Below, one piece after another: positions 9,201 to 16,868 of a DNA stretch of 64,000 nt (position 1 is the first letter of the stretch; each line of letters opens with the position of its first letter). This DNA comes from Geothrix limicola (GTDB taxonomy: Bacteria > Acidobacteriota > Holophagae > Holophagales > Holophagaceae), in NCBI RefSeq assembly GCF_030268085.1, contig NZ_BSDE01000006.1, forward strand, positions 62,491-126,490, given 5' to 3'. A program made the translations under genes and the position numbers. Under the pieces are notes generated by a model. That model worked only from the letters and a program-made list of their open reading frames with translations, did no database searches and was not told where the DNA came from.

Positions 9201-9303
9201 CCCCTTCTGGAACCTGGGCCCCACGTGCCATCCGCCCGGCAAGGAGGCCCAGGCCTCCAAACATGCCCACGGCCTCGAGGCGTCAAGCCCTAGCGGCTGC
9301 TAG
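6217..9303 (+). CDS. Large membrane protein with split patatin-like phospholipase domain
   Basis: 1028 aa. The patatin oxyanion-hole motif SGGGIRS lies near residues 69-75 and the nucleophile elbow STVSGGGYVG has Ser102. The catalytic Asp is Asp788 in LSDGGHFENLGAYEL, so the Ser-Asp dyad is split by roughly 600 residues. The intervening part has several hydrophobic segments (about residues 180-560) and a proline-rich linker. Expected activity is acyl hydrolysis of membrane lipids. GGAGG lies upstream of the ATG. Its 3' end overlaps the convergent channel gene by 14 bp. Membrane attachment and length far exceed soluble patatins (about 300 aa); physiological role unknown. Confidence 0.85.
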   Translation: MASQQPHQPRRLVKVSASPACYTSAGWGAFPARLRLREARLLVKRRRLAFPDLSKAECKALPRVGLALSGGGIRSATFSLGILQALARLGQIPRVDYLSTVSGGGYVGTFLGALYQSRHPDAKKAPVTRWNSPDLVQKQLLRTRDMPIRFLRENGRYLTPGGSGDALLAGGVTLRNFAALQLVLGLFALMVFLGMDLFRISLDLSASRLPATVQRLAAGSVITGAFWWSPWFLFPALIFLIWVVPTGWAYWLVHRWKVQHPGWPPLLTMTGIGLLGALAMAPGHPWLTSNLAALFGGNTRLVCSVVTATSLLTLGYFGAATGLALWRNARDKEPDEDLILGPRRRLSEWLRLGLLATLLGLYAASLDSLAQSAYAAVAIEAERASHGMWRALVDLGGQWIAMLAAPLAFLIAKGRPIVEFMEKRILPKDRTPSVPWGLVAGLGAILLATVLLLAVAFTEKGIAWGWKSPLIKPEETHQRLPTPEAKESHKAISLHPKLRKPAGPPVEAPQLVPAPQPVPNPEPTESQPTVDRMLPAPLTVAFVIVLLLSLAVGHTYEFLNLSSLGPYYSSMLTRAYLGASNWVRHAERRNPGFVVAGDDIFHEGLPDCTGYAPHTAGGPLHLVNVCLNETFGGESDVNQRDRHGLGLAVGPASYSVGVNHHAIQLRHHADAGLDERPEGAFGVFHVKEGCFSPEILTMGRWMSISGAAASTGMGMRTSPGLSLLCGVFNVRLGYWWDSGVGAGNREGEIWRLRWSTIPRLLFPVQCHLLDEFAAHFPGTSRQKWYLSDGGHFENLGAYELIRRRIPLIIVVDASADPDYAFEDLNNLVRKARTDFGAEISFLDSGELDQLKENPAMEGWSCIGPLEHLRRGKEKEGVFQSDQKDVSKVHAALARIRYDTPLPGPALGAWEKVQRETCHADGAWMLYIKPTLRKDADLPLDVIRYHETHAAFPHETTGDQFFDEAQWESYRRLGEFIGLHVLGVGREEDSSSWTPGPFWNLGPTCHPPGKEAQASKHAHGLEASSPSGC

Positions 9304-10348
9304 CCCCGCCCCGCGCGAGGCCGCTGAGGGTGGCCAGGGCCTCCGAGGGCCCCATGATGAGCAGTTCGTCGCCCGCCTGGAACTGCTCGTCGCCTGACGG
9401 ATTGAAGCGCAGCACGGCGCCCGGATGCACGAGGCCCACGAGGAGGGCGCCGGTGGCGTGGCGCAGGCGCGCCTCGCGCAGGGTCTGCCCGACGAGGATG
9501 CTGCCCTTGGCGATGGTGATGCGTTCCAGGCCCAGTTCCAGCTGCTCCTGCTGCACGACGATGTCGAAGAAGTTCATCATCTCCGGATTGAGCAGCAGAC
9601 CCGCCATGCGGCGCCCGCCGATCTCGTAGGGACTCACGATGTGGTCGGCCCCGGCGGCCCTCAGCTGGCGCTCGGTGCCCAGCTTGGCGCTGCGGGCGAC
9701 GACGGGCAGGTCGGGGCGGATTTGCTTGACCGTGAGGGTCACCAGCACGTTGTCCGCGTCCGTCGTCAGCGCCGTGATGAGGCCCTTGGCTCGGCGGATG
9801 CCGGCGCGCTCGAGCATCAGTTCGTCCATGGCATTGCCGTAGAGGATCAGCTCGCCGGCGAATCGCGGGCTGCGGCCCTTGGTGTCGTCCTGCTCGATGA
9901 TGACGAAGGATACGCCGGCCTTCTTCAGCTCCCAGGCGGCCTGGAAGCCCATCTTCCCGAAGCCGCAGACGATGACGTGATCCTTGAGGTCGTCCAGGCG
10001 CTTCTGCATGCGGCGCTCCATGAGATAGCCCCGGAGGTCGCCCTCGAGGAGCAGGGCCGTGAGGTTCGAAATGGCGTAGGTGGCCACACCCAGGCCGATG
10101 ATGAGGTAGAAGATCGTGAAGATTTTCGTGCGGGCGTTCACCTCGCCCAGCTCGCGGAAGCCCACCGTGAACAGCGTCGTGATGGCCATGTAGAAGCTGT
10201 CGAGCGCGTTCAGCTTCGATAGCAGGTGGTAGCCGATAGCCCCCGCCAGGATGACCGCCGCCAGCAGGGCCAGGGCGTAGCGCAGGCGCTGCAGGGGTCC
10301 GTCCGTGTGGTGATCGCGAACCTGCGGAAAGGGGACGTTCACCCGCAC
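9290..10348 (-). CDS. Two-TM potassium channel with RCK/TrkA domains
   Basis: About 352 aa. Two transmembrane helices flank a pore segment ITTLFTVGFRE, a variant of the TVGYG selectivity filter. An RCK-N Rossmann domain (HVIVCGFGKMGFQAAWELK) and a TrkA-C domain (ILVGQTLREARL) follow, giving an MthK-like ligand-gated K+ channel. The likely start is the GTG at 10348, one base after the thioesterase stop; upstream in-frame starts overlap that gene. GFRE in place of GYGD is unusual and may alter selectivity. It is cotranscribed with the thioesterase gene. Confidence 0.85.
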   Translation of the reverse strand: MRVNVPFPQVRDHHTDGPLQRLRYALALLAAVILAGAIGYHLLSKLNALDSFYMAITTLFTVGFRELGEVNARTKIFTIFYLIIGLGVATYAISNLTALLLEGDLRGYLMERRMQKRLDDLKDHVIVCGFGKMGFQAAWELKKAGVSFVIIEQDDTKGRSPRFAGELILYGNAMDELMLERAGIRRAKGLITALTTDADNVLVTLTVKQIRPDLPVVARSAKLGTERQLRAAGADHIVSPYEIGGRRMAGLLLNPEMMNFFDIVVQQEQLELGLERITIAKGSILVGQTLREARLRHATGALLVGLVHPGAVLRFNPSGDEQFQAGDELLIMGPSEALATLSGLARGGASSR

Positions 10349-10349
10349 A

Positions 10350-10793
10350 TCAGCCGCCGATGCCGTGCTTGATGGCGAAGTTCGCCGTGCAGATGGCCAC
10401 GAGGTGATCGCCGCAGCTGAGCCGGCATTCGAGGATGGCACCGCGGCCCGAGAAGCGGATCACCTTGGCTTCGCCGATCACCTCGCCCTTCGCGGGCTCC
10501 AGGTACCTGATGTGCAGGTCCGAGGTGGCGAAGGGCATGGCGCCATCGAAGGCCGTGCTCAGCGCCAGGGCCCCTACCATGTCCGCCATGGTGGCCAACA
10601 CGCCGCCGTTCACCGTGCCGCGCGATCCGTTGATGACGGCCTTCGTCGGCATGAGGCGCATGGTGGCCGCGCCCGGCGTGGCCGATTCAATGGTGAGGCC
10701 CCAGTCCTTGATGAGCTCCCAGGGATGGAAGCGCGCGCGCAGGCGCTCCAGAAGATCCGGAGCGAGGGTCTCTGGGATCTGCGGCTTGGCCAT
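10350..10793 (-). CDS. Hotdog-fold thioesterase, PaaI/YdiI type
   Basis: 147 aa. The hotdog-fold signature INGSRGTVNGGVLATMADMVGAL and the strand SDLHIRYLEPAKGEV match the PaaI-like acyl-CoA thioesterases (normal length 130-150 aa). It probably hydrolyses an acyl- or aryl-CoA in the cytoplasm. It lies immediately upstream of the K+ channel gene and divergent from the PstS-like gene. Substrate not predictable. Confidence 0.86.
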   Translation of the reverse strand: MAKPQIPETLAPDLLERLRARFHPWELIKDWGLTIESATPGAATMRLMPTKAVINGSRGTVNGGVLATMADMVGALALSTAFDGAMPFATSDLHIRYLEPAKGEVIGEAKVIRFSGRGAILECRLSCGDHLVAICTANFAIKHGIGG

Positions 10794-10900
10794 GGTTCAG
10801 CATAGCCGCAGCACAGTCGCGATGGGTGTCACAGCGATGGATCCGGCCCTTCACGGTGGCGTCACGCTCCCGTGAGGCAATCGGGACTGGAGGTTCCACC

Positions 10901-11908
10901 ATGTCCCTGCGCGTGCTCGTTCCGGCTTCCCTGCTGATCCTCGGCCTGGCCTGCCAGACCCCCGAGGCGGTGCCGACCAAGCAGGCCGCGGCACCGGCGC
11001 CCGCGGCCAAGGAGAAGGAGGTGGCGCTCCCGGCCTATGCGGCGGAACGTCCCGTGTCCGGCGAACTCAAGAGCATCGGCTCGGATTCCATGGAACCCCT
11101 GATGGCCCTCTGGGGCGAGGACTTCAAGAAGTTCCACCCGCGCGTCAACACGCTCTTCGTTTGCAAGGGCTCGGCCACGGCGCCCAAGGCGCTCATCGAA
11201 GGCAGCGCCATCATGGGCCAGATGAGCCGCGAGATGACCGAGCAGGAGCAGGCGGCCTTCCAGGCCAAGTTTGGCTACGCCCCCACCCGCATTCCCGTGG
11301 CCGTGGATGCGCTGGTGGTCTACGTCAACGCCAACAACCCCATCAAGCAGCTGCGCATGGAGGAGATCGACGCCATCTTCTCCACCACCCGCAAGGGCGG
11401 CGCGAAGAACGACCTGCTCACCTGGGGCGACCTGGGCCTCGGCGGTGACTGGAAGCAGCGCGACATCCAGGCCTACGGCCGCGACGAGAACTCGGGCACG
11501 CGCGCCTTCTTCAAGGAGCACGTGATGAAGAAGGGTGACTTCAAGCCCGCGGTGAAGGCCCTGATGGACCAGTTCGCCGTGGTCGAGGCTCCGGCGGTGG
11601 ATGGCGGCGGCATCAGCTACGGCCCGCTGCAGTACGCCAACCGCATGGTGAAGGGCGTGCCCGTGGCCTCCTTCAAGAGCGACCGCTTCATCGAGCCCAC
11701 CCTGGAGACGATCCAGAAGGGCACGTACCCGCTGACGCGCTTCCTCTACATCTACGTGAACAAGGCCCCGGGCAAGGCCCTGGATCCGACCGTGAAGGAA
11801 TTCCTCCGCTTCGTGCTTTCGAAGGAAGGCCAGGCCGGTGTGTCCAGCTTCGGCGCCGTCCCCGTCCCCGGCGACTTCGCCGCCATGAGCGTCGGCAAGC
11901 TCAACTGA
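10901..11908 (+). CDS. pstS: PstS-like phosphate-binding lipoprotein
   Basis: 335 aa. It has a lipoprotein signal (LLILGLACQ, lipobox LGLAC) and a PBP-like fold with phosphate-binding-type signatures SIGSDSMEPLM, FVCKGSATAPKALIEG, GQMSREMTEQE and GRDENSGTRAFF. It binds phosphate or a related anion outside the cytoplasmic membrane. GGAGG precedes the ATG at 10901. No pstCAB genes follow; a strong terminator ends the unit, so it either serves a transporter elsewhere or acts as an orphan binding protein. Confidence 0.87.
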   Translation: MSLRVLVPASLLILGLACQTPEAVPTKQAAAPAPAAKEKEVALPAYAAERPVSGELKSIGSDSMEPLMALWGEDFKKFHPRVNTLFVCKGSATAPKALIEGSAIMGQMSREMTEQEQAAFQAKFGYAPTRIPVAVDALVVYVNANNPIKQLRMEEIDAIFSTTRKGGAKNDLLTWGDLGLGGDWKQRDIQAYGRDENSGTRAFFKEHVMKKGDFKPAVKALMDQFAVVEAPAVDGGGISYGPLQYANRMVKGVPVASFKSDRFIEPTLETIQKGTYPLTRFLYIYVNKAPGKALDPTVKEFLRFVLSKEGQAGVSSFGAVPVPGDFAAMSVGKLN

Positions 11909-11955
11909 AAACCGCGAAAGGCGCGAAACGCCCTCCCGGGCGCGCGAATAGAATC

Positions 11956-11991
11956 AAGGCAAAGGCCGCGACGTTGCGCGGCCTTTGCCTT
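11956..11991. terminator. Bidirectional terminator between pstS-like gene and apbC
   Basis: A perfect 15-bp inverted repeat (11956-11970 and 11977-11991) with a 6-nt loop, followed on the plus strand by T-rich sequence. It separates the convergent genes and can serve both. Confidence 0.8.
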
Positions 11992-12045
11992 GTAAGTCAT
12001 TTTCGTTTTTTCGCGCCCATTCGCGTCATTCGCGGTTCCAGGCTT

Positions 12046-13080
12046 TTAGAGCTTGAGCACGCCCTTGAGCTCTTCGGCCATGCCCTGGAACACCTTGGTC
12101 TGGATGCTGTCCGGGTGCTCGGCCACGAAGGGCTTGCCGCTGTCGCCGCCCTCGCGGATGGCGAGGTCGATGGGCACTTCGCCGAGGAAGGGGATCTCCA
12201 TGCGGATGGCCGCGGCCTTCACGCCGCCATGGCCGAAGATCTGGGTCTCCTCGCCGCAGCTCGGGCAGATGAAGCTGCTCATGTTCTCGATGATGCCGAG
12301 CACGGGCACCTTCACGGTGCCGAACATGCCGATGGCTTTTTTGGCGTCAAGGAAGGCCACGTCCTGGGGCGTGCTGACGATGACCGCTCCGTCCACCTGG
12401 GCGTTCTGGATGAGCGTGAGCTGCACGTCGCCGGTACCCGGCGGCAGGTCGATGAGCAGCACGTCGAGGTCACCCCAGGCCACGTCCTTCAGGAACTGCT
12501 GGAGGGCCTTGTTGAGCATGGCGCCGCGCCAGATGACGGGGCGGTCCTCCTCGATGAGCACCCCCATGGACATGACCTTGATGCCGAACTTCTCGAGGGG
12601 CAGGATCTGGCCGTCCGGCGTGGCCAGCGGCGAATCCTTCAGGCCCAGCATCATGGGGATCGAGGGGCCGTAGATGTCCGAATCCAGCAGGCCCACCTTC
12701 AGGCCCTGCTGGGCCATGGCCACGGCCAGATTCACCGTGACCGTGCTCTTGCCGACGCCGCCCTTGCCGGATCCCACCACCACGCAGCGCTTGATGCCGG
12801 GGATGAGGTTCTTGAACTCCACCTGGGCGGTCTTCTCCCAGCCGATCTCCACCTCGGCCGAGGCGACGCCCGGCTGCTGGAGGATGAGCGCCTCCAGGGC
12901 CTCCTTCATGGCGGCAACGCGATCTCGGTAGGACTCCATGAGCTGCAGCAGGACCGTCACCTTGCCCTCGGTCACATCGATGCCCTTCACGGCCTTGAGG
13001 GTGGCGAGGCTGGCGTTGGTCCCGGGCACGGTATAGGCATTCAGGGCTTCGAACAGGGCGGCGCGGCTGATCTTGGTCAT
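12046..13080 (-). CDS. apbC: Mrp/ApbC-family iron-sulfur carrier P-loop ATPase
   Basis: 344 aa. An N-terminal MIP18/DUF59-like domain (residues about 1-85) precedes a ParA-like ATPase with the deviant Walker A motif GSGKGGVGKST, LLDSDIYGPS, LLIDLPPGTGD and the Fe-S binding ICPSCG. It loads Fe-S clusters onto apoproteins in the cytosol. The start ATG at 13080 has GGAG upstream and fits the family N-terminus; the upstream 23 codons are not conserved-looking. Convergent with the PstS-like gene. Confidence 0.93.
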   Translation of the reverse strand: MTKISRAALFEALNAYTVPGTNASLATLKAVKGIDVTEGKVTVLLQLMESYRDRVAAMKEALEALILQQPGVASAEVEIGWEKTAQVEFKNLIPGIKRCVVVGSGKGGVGKSTVTVNLAVAMAQQGLKVGLLDSDIYGPSIPMMLGLKDSPLATPDGQILPLEKFGIKVMSMGVLIEEDRPVIWRGAMLNKALQQFLKDVAWGDLDVLLIDLPPGTGDVQLTLIQNAQVDGAVIVSTPQDVAFLDAKKAIGMFGTVKVPVLGIIENMSSFICPSCGEETQIFGHGGVKAAAIRMEIPFLGEVPIDLAIREGGDSGKPFVAEHPDSIQTKVFQGMAEELKGVLKL

Positions 13081-13149
13081 GCGTGTCTCCAGCCCCCCAG
13101 TTTGACATGGGGCCGATGGAGGTCGAGACAAGGATGGGCCGAGGCCCAT

Positions 13150-15819
13150 TCACGTCGAGGCGGTCGTCTTCGTCGAGGCGGTCAGGGCCGCGATGGCGCG
13201 ACGCAGGGCCGCGAGGGTGTAGGGCTTCTCCAGCACCCCCACCCGCGCCAGGGGCACCGCGGTTCCCGCGTCCTCCCCCTGGTAGCCGCTGGACAGGAGC
13301 ACCGGCAGGTCCGGGTGGGTGATCCGAAGGCGCCGAAGGGTTTCCGTGCCCGTGAGGCCTGGCATGTTCTGGTCCAGGATCACCAGGTCCACCGGCGGAT
13401 CCGAACCCAGGCGTTCCAGCGCCTGCAGCCCGCCCTCCACGGCTTCCACCGTCAGGCCCAGCCCCTCCAGGAGTGCCGGAACCGTCAGCCGGAGGAGGTC
13501 ATTGTCGTCCACGAGGAGCACGCGGATCGGCGGCAGCGCCTCCGCGCCATCCGCCGCCGCGTGGACCTCCCCGGCCTCGCCCCGCACCGGCGGGAAGGAC
13601 AGATGCACGGTCGTTCCCACGCCCACCTGGCTCTGCAGATCCACCGTGCCGCCGTGGGCCTTTATGGTGCCGTAGACCGTGGCCAGGCCCAGGCCCGTCC
13701 CCTTGCCCACGGGCTTGGTCGTGAAGAAGGGATCCAGCGCCCGGGCCAGCACCTCGGGCGCCATGCCCGTGCCGTTGTCCTCGATGCTCAGGCGCACGCC
13801 TCCGGTGGCGAGGGCGCGGGTGCGCAGCGTGATGCGCCCCCCGCGCGGCATGGCGTCCAGCGCGTTGATGCAGATGTTGATGATCGCGTTGCCGATCTCG
13901 GAGGCCTGTCCCATCACCGTGGGCAGCGGGTCCTCCAGATCCAGCACCCACTCGGCCTTCTTGAGCGTCGTCCGCTCCAGAGTGTCCTTCTCATCGCGCA
14001 CCAGGGCATTCAGATCCAGGGGCTCGGGCTGCTCCATCTGCTTGCGCGCGAACTGGGTGAGGCGGCGCACGAGCTCGGCGCCGTGGGTGCAGGCCTTCTT
14101 GATGGTCTCGCATTCGCGGCGTTCCGGGGCGTCCTCCGCCAGCCGCGCCGACTGGAGTTCAACGAGGTTCAGGATGACGGCCAGGATGTTGTTCATGTCG
14201 TGGGCCACGCCGCCCGCCAGGTTCCCGAGGCTGTCCAGGCGCTGGAAGTGGTGGACCTCCGTCTCCAGGCGGCGCCGCTCCTGCTCGGCCTTCGTGCGCT
14301 CGGTGACGTCGGTGAGGCTCGACCGGCTGTAGAGGTACGTGCCGTCCGGAGCGTTGATGGCCGTGGCGCTCAGAAGCACCGAGAACAGGGTGCCGTCCTT
14401 GCGCTGCATGTCGAATTCGAGGTCGTTCACCCAGCCCCGTGCCTTGAAAGCCGCGAAATTCTCCTGGAACACGTGGCGGCTCGACGGCGCGATCAGATCA
14501 AGGAACACCACCTTGCCCACGAGCTCCTCGCGGGCATAGCCGAGCCATCGCAGCTCCGTGTCGTTGATGCGGAGGATGGTGCCATCCGGCCCCAGCGAGT
14601 GGTACCCGCAGGGGGCGTTCTGGTAGAGGTCCTCCAGTTCATCGAGGGCCTTCCGCAGCTGGTTCTTCGCCTGCTGGCGCTCGCTGATGTCGATCATCGC
14701 CACCAGGATCCGATGGACGCCGCCGGCTGCGTCCAGTTCGGGAAAGGCGTTCAGGAGGAACCACCGCATCGGATCGACGCCGCCCCTCCGGAAGCCGATC
14801 ATGCTGCCGTGGATGGCCGCCCGCTGACGCAGGACGCAGGCCAGGGGCTGGTCTTCGACCGGAATGAGCTGCCCATCTTCCCGGAAGAGGGGGCCCGTCA
14901 GTTCGGGAAAGGATTTCCCGAGGATCTGCTTCGGCGCCAGGCCGAAGAGCCCCCGGGCGGCGGGATTGCCGAACTCGACGGTGCCGTCGGCGCCGTGCAC
15001 CAGCGCGATCACGGGCAGGTGCTCCATCATATCGTGGAGAAAGCGCTCCTGGAGGCACAGGTCGCGGACCCGCAGGTCCAGCTCCTGAGTGAGCCGGTCG
15101 AAGGCCTGACCCAACTCGCCCAGCTCGTCCAATCCCGGCGCCGCGGGGGGCGCGGGCTTGGTCTCCGGATCCGCCTCCCGGGCGAGGGAGACGAGCCGTT
15201 CGAGGCCCCGGGCGAGGCGTCTGGAGATCAAATGCGAGGCCAGGGCCCCGAGCCCCAGGGCCAGAAGGGTGAACAGGGCCCCATCCCGCATGAGGGTCCG
15301 CAGGCTGGCCGCGACGGCCTCCTGGCCGAGGCCCACCCGCACCCAGCCCACGGGCCGACCCTCGGCAAGAATGGGCGCGGCCACGTCGATGAGGCGATCC
15401 GTGCGCGCCAGGGTGGCGGTCTGGCGCGAACTCGCCAGCCAGCGTCGGCCCGCATCATCCACGACGAACTCGCCCGCCCGCGAGCGTTCCGTGTGCGCGA
15501 GGATCCGCCCGTCGAGCGACAGGATCATGGCGTAGCGGAGCTCGGGAACCTGGGAGACGGAATCGAGCAGCTCCCTCATGCCCTGCACATCCCGTTCGAG
15601 GGTTTCGGAGATGGCGCTGACGGCCAACGTCCGCGCCAGGGAACGTGCGTTGACCTCGCTCTGCTGCAGCAGGTCCCGCCGCTGGGTAAACACGGCGTGG
15701 GAGATGAACACGAGCATCACCGAGCCGATGGACAGGAGCATGCCGGCGAGCAGCCGATGACGGAAGGACCGAGGCCCGAGACGGAGCAGCGGCTGAAGGT
15801 GTCGTCCGATCCAGCTCAC
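13150..15819 (-). CDS. Hybrid sensor histidine kinase partnered with a PhnD-like binding protein
   Basis: 889 aa. TM helices at about 22-42 and 180-198 bracket a periplasmic sensing domain. HAMP-like linker follows, then PAS domains at about 263-380 and 390-508, a HisKA phosphoacceptor His540 (GGVAHDMNN), HATPase ([28 protein letters not shown]) and a C-terminal receiver with Asp816. The ATG overlaps the stop of the upstream lipoprotein by 4 bp, so the pair is coupled and the binding protein probably delivers the ligand signal. No separate output regulator is adjacent. It is paralogous to the kinase at 23519-25765. Confidence 0.92.
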   Translation of the reverse strand: MSWIGRHLQPLLRLGPRSFRHRLLAGMLLSIGSVMLVFISHAVFTQRRDLLQQSEVNARSLARTLAVSAISETLERDVQGMRELLDSVSQVPELRYAMILSLDGRILAHTERSRAGEFVVDDAGRRWLASSRQTATLARTDRLIDVAAPILAEGRPVGWVRVGLGQEAVAASLRTLMRDGALFTLLALGLGALASHLISRRLARGLERLVSLAREADPETKPAPPAAPGLDELGELGQAFDRLTQELDLRVRDLCLQERFLHDMMEHLPVIALVHGADGTVEFGNPAARGLFGLAPKQILGKSFPELTGPLFREDGQLIPVEDQPLACVLRQRAAIHGSMIGFRRGGVDPMRWFLLNAFPELDAAGGVHRILVAMIDISERQQAKNQLRKALDELEDLYQNAPCGYHSLGPDGTILRINDTELRWLGYAREELVGKVVFLDLIAPSSRHVFQENFAAFKARGWVNDLEFDMQRKDGTLFSVLLSATAINAPDGTYLYSRSSLTDVTERTKAEQERRRLETEVHHFQRLDSLGNLAGGVAHDMNNILAVILNLVELQSARLAEDAPERRECETIKKACTHGAELVRRLTQFARKQMEQPEPLDLNALVRDEKDTLERTTLKKAEWVLDLEDPLPTVMGQASEIGNAIINICINALDAMPRGGRITLRTRALATGGVRLSIEDNGTGMAPEVLARALDPFFTTKPVGKGTGLGLATVYGTIKAHGGTVDLQSQVGVGTTVHLSFPPVRGEAGEVHAAADGAEALPPIRVLLVDDNDLLRLTVPALLEGLGLTVEAVEGGLQALERLGSDPPVDLVILDQNMPGLTGTETLRRLRITHPDLPVLLSSGYQGEDAGTAVPLARVGVLEKPYTLAALRRAIAALTASTKTTAST

Positions 15820-16733
15820 GGGCGCTCCTCCATGTTCAGCGGGTGCACCCGCGCTTCGAACTGTTTCAGGAAGGTCTGGACCGGCGCGTAGGTGCGATCT
15901 GTGGCGGGCTCGAAACGGGAGAGGGGGATGCGCGCCAACGCCTGTCGCCCTTCCGCATCCTCGTGCAGGGAGAACAGCACCTGCTCGACCCGATGCAACA
16001 CCGGCTCGGGCACATCATCCCGAACCACCAGGCCGTTGTTGGGCAGACTCTCGGTCTGCCAGCGCACCACCAGCGCCTTGGCCTCCTCCGGATGATCCTT
16101 GCAGAAGGCCATCCACGGCACGGGCCAGGTGGCGCCCGCGTCCGTGAGCTTGAGGTAGACGTTCATGATCACGGATTCCTGGGTCCGGACGTACAGGCTC
16201 TTCGTCTCCCGCGCCACGTCCAGTCCGCGGGTCTGCAGGAAGTACTGGGGCATCATCGTGGCGGCGAGGGCCGTCGGCGCCGGATAGCTGATGCTCCGGC
16301 CCCTCAGGTCTTCGATGGCCTGGATGCCGCTGTCCCGGCGGACGAGCAGGATGCCCCGGAAATGATCATCGTCGCCCATCTTCCCGAAGATCCGGTACCC
16401 CTGGGCGCGGCAGCGCAGCGTCTGGTAGGGATTGGGCAGGGCGAAGTGAACCCGGCGCTCGGCCAGCTTCCGCTCGAAGGCGGCGTAGTCATGGGAGGCC
16501 TCGAACCGGAAGGTTAGCCCTGGGTTCTGCGCGTTCAGACGGTCGATGATCGGGCCGTAGACGGCGGCCAGGCGCTCAGGATTGTGAAGCGGATGCACCG
16601 CGAACACGAATTCCTGCACGGGCCTGCGGACATAGGCCGGTCCTTCCTCTCGCCCGCCCCCGCGGCCACAGGCCACCGCCAGCCCGACCAGCAGCCCGGT
16701 CAGGGAGCCCAGCCATGGTGCGTGAATTCTCAA
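15816..16733 (-). CDS. PhnD-like phosphate/phosphonate-binding lipoprotein, sensor partner
   Basis: 305 aa. The lipobox lies in GLLVGLAVACGR. The PhnD/phosphate-phosphonate periplasmic fold is shown by YGPIIDRLNAQNPGL, RVHFALPNPYQTL, EDLRGRSISYPAP and ALVVRWQTESLPNNG. The start is TTG with AGAGGTCGGGG upstream; the only nearby ATG is out of frame. It lacks any phnC/phnE neighbour and instead overlaps a hybrid histidine kinase (ATGA), which suggests a sensory and not a transport role. Ligand could be phosphate, phosphonate or another oxyanion. Confidence 0.85.
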   Translation of the reverse strand: MRIHAPWLGSLTGLLVGLAVACGRGGGREEGPAYVRRPVQEFVFAVHPLHNPERLAAVYGPIIDRLNAQNPGLTFRFEASHDYAAFERKLAERRVHFALPNPYQTLRCRAQGYRIFGKMGDDDHFRGILLVRRDSGIQAIEDLRGRSISYPAPTALAATMMPQYFLQTRGLDVARETKSLYVRTQESVIMNVYLKLTDAGATWPVPWMAFCKDHPEEAKALVVRWQTESLPNNGLVVRDDVPEPVLHRVEQVLFSLHEDAEGRQALARIPLSRFEPATDRTYAPVQTFLKQFEARVHPLNMEERP

Positions 16734-16868
16734 CCCCGACCTCTTTCATGAGTCGACCCCTGCAAGGTACTTCTCGACCTGCACCGACACCACGAAAACG
16801 GCCCCCTATCTTTGTCTGCGGCCGATTATGAGTTCTGGATTCATCCTCACCTGGCGCGGAAAACCCGC

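Noticed and set aside
10901-11908. Complete pst operon
   Set aside because: Only the binding lipoprotein is present; a strong terminator follows and no pstC, pstA, pstB or phoU gene is nearby.
11974-15891. Very long plus-strand open frame opposite apbC and the kinase gene
   Set aside because: G+C-rich antisense frame with His/Gln/Glu/Arg-biased, domainless translation; the minus-strand genes have clear domains and start sites.
16741-16753. ATG upstream of the PhnD-like gene as start
   Set aside because: It is out of frame with the lipoprotein; TTG at 16733 with a good ribosome site keeps the signal peptide.
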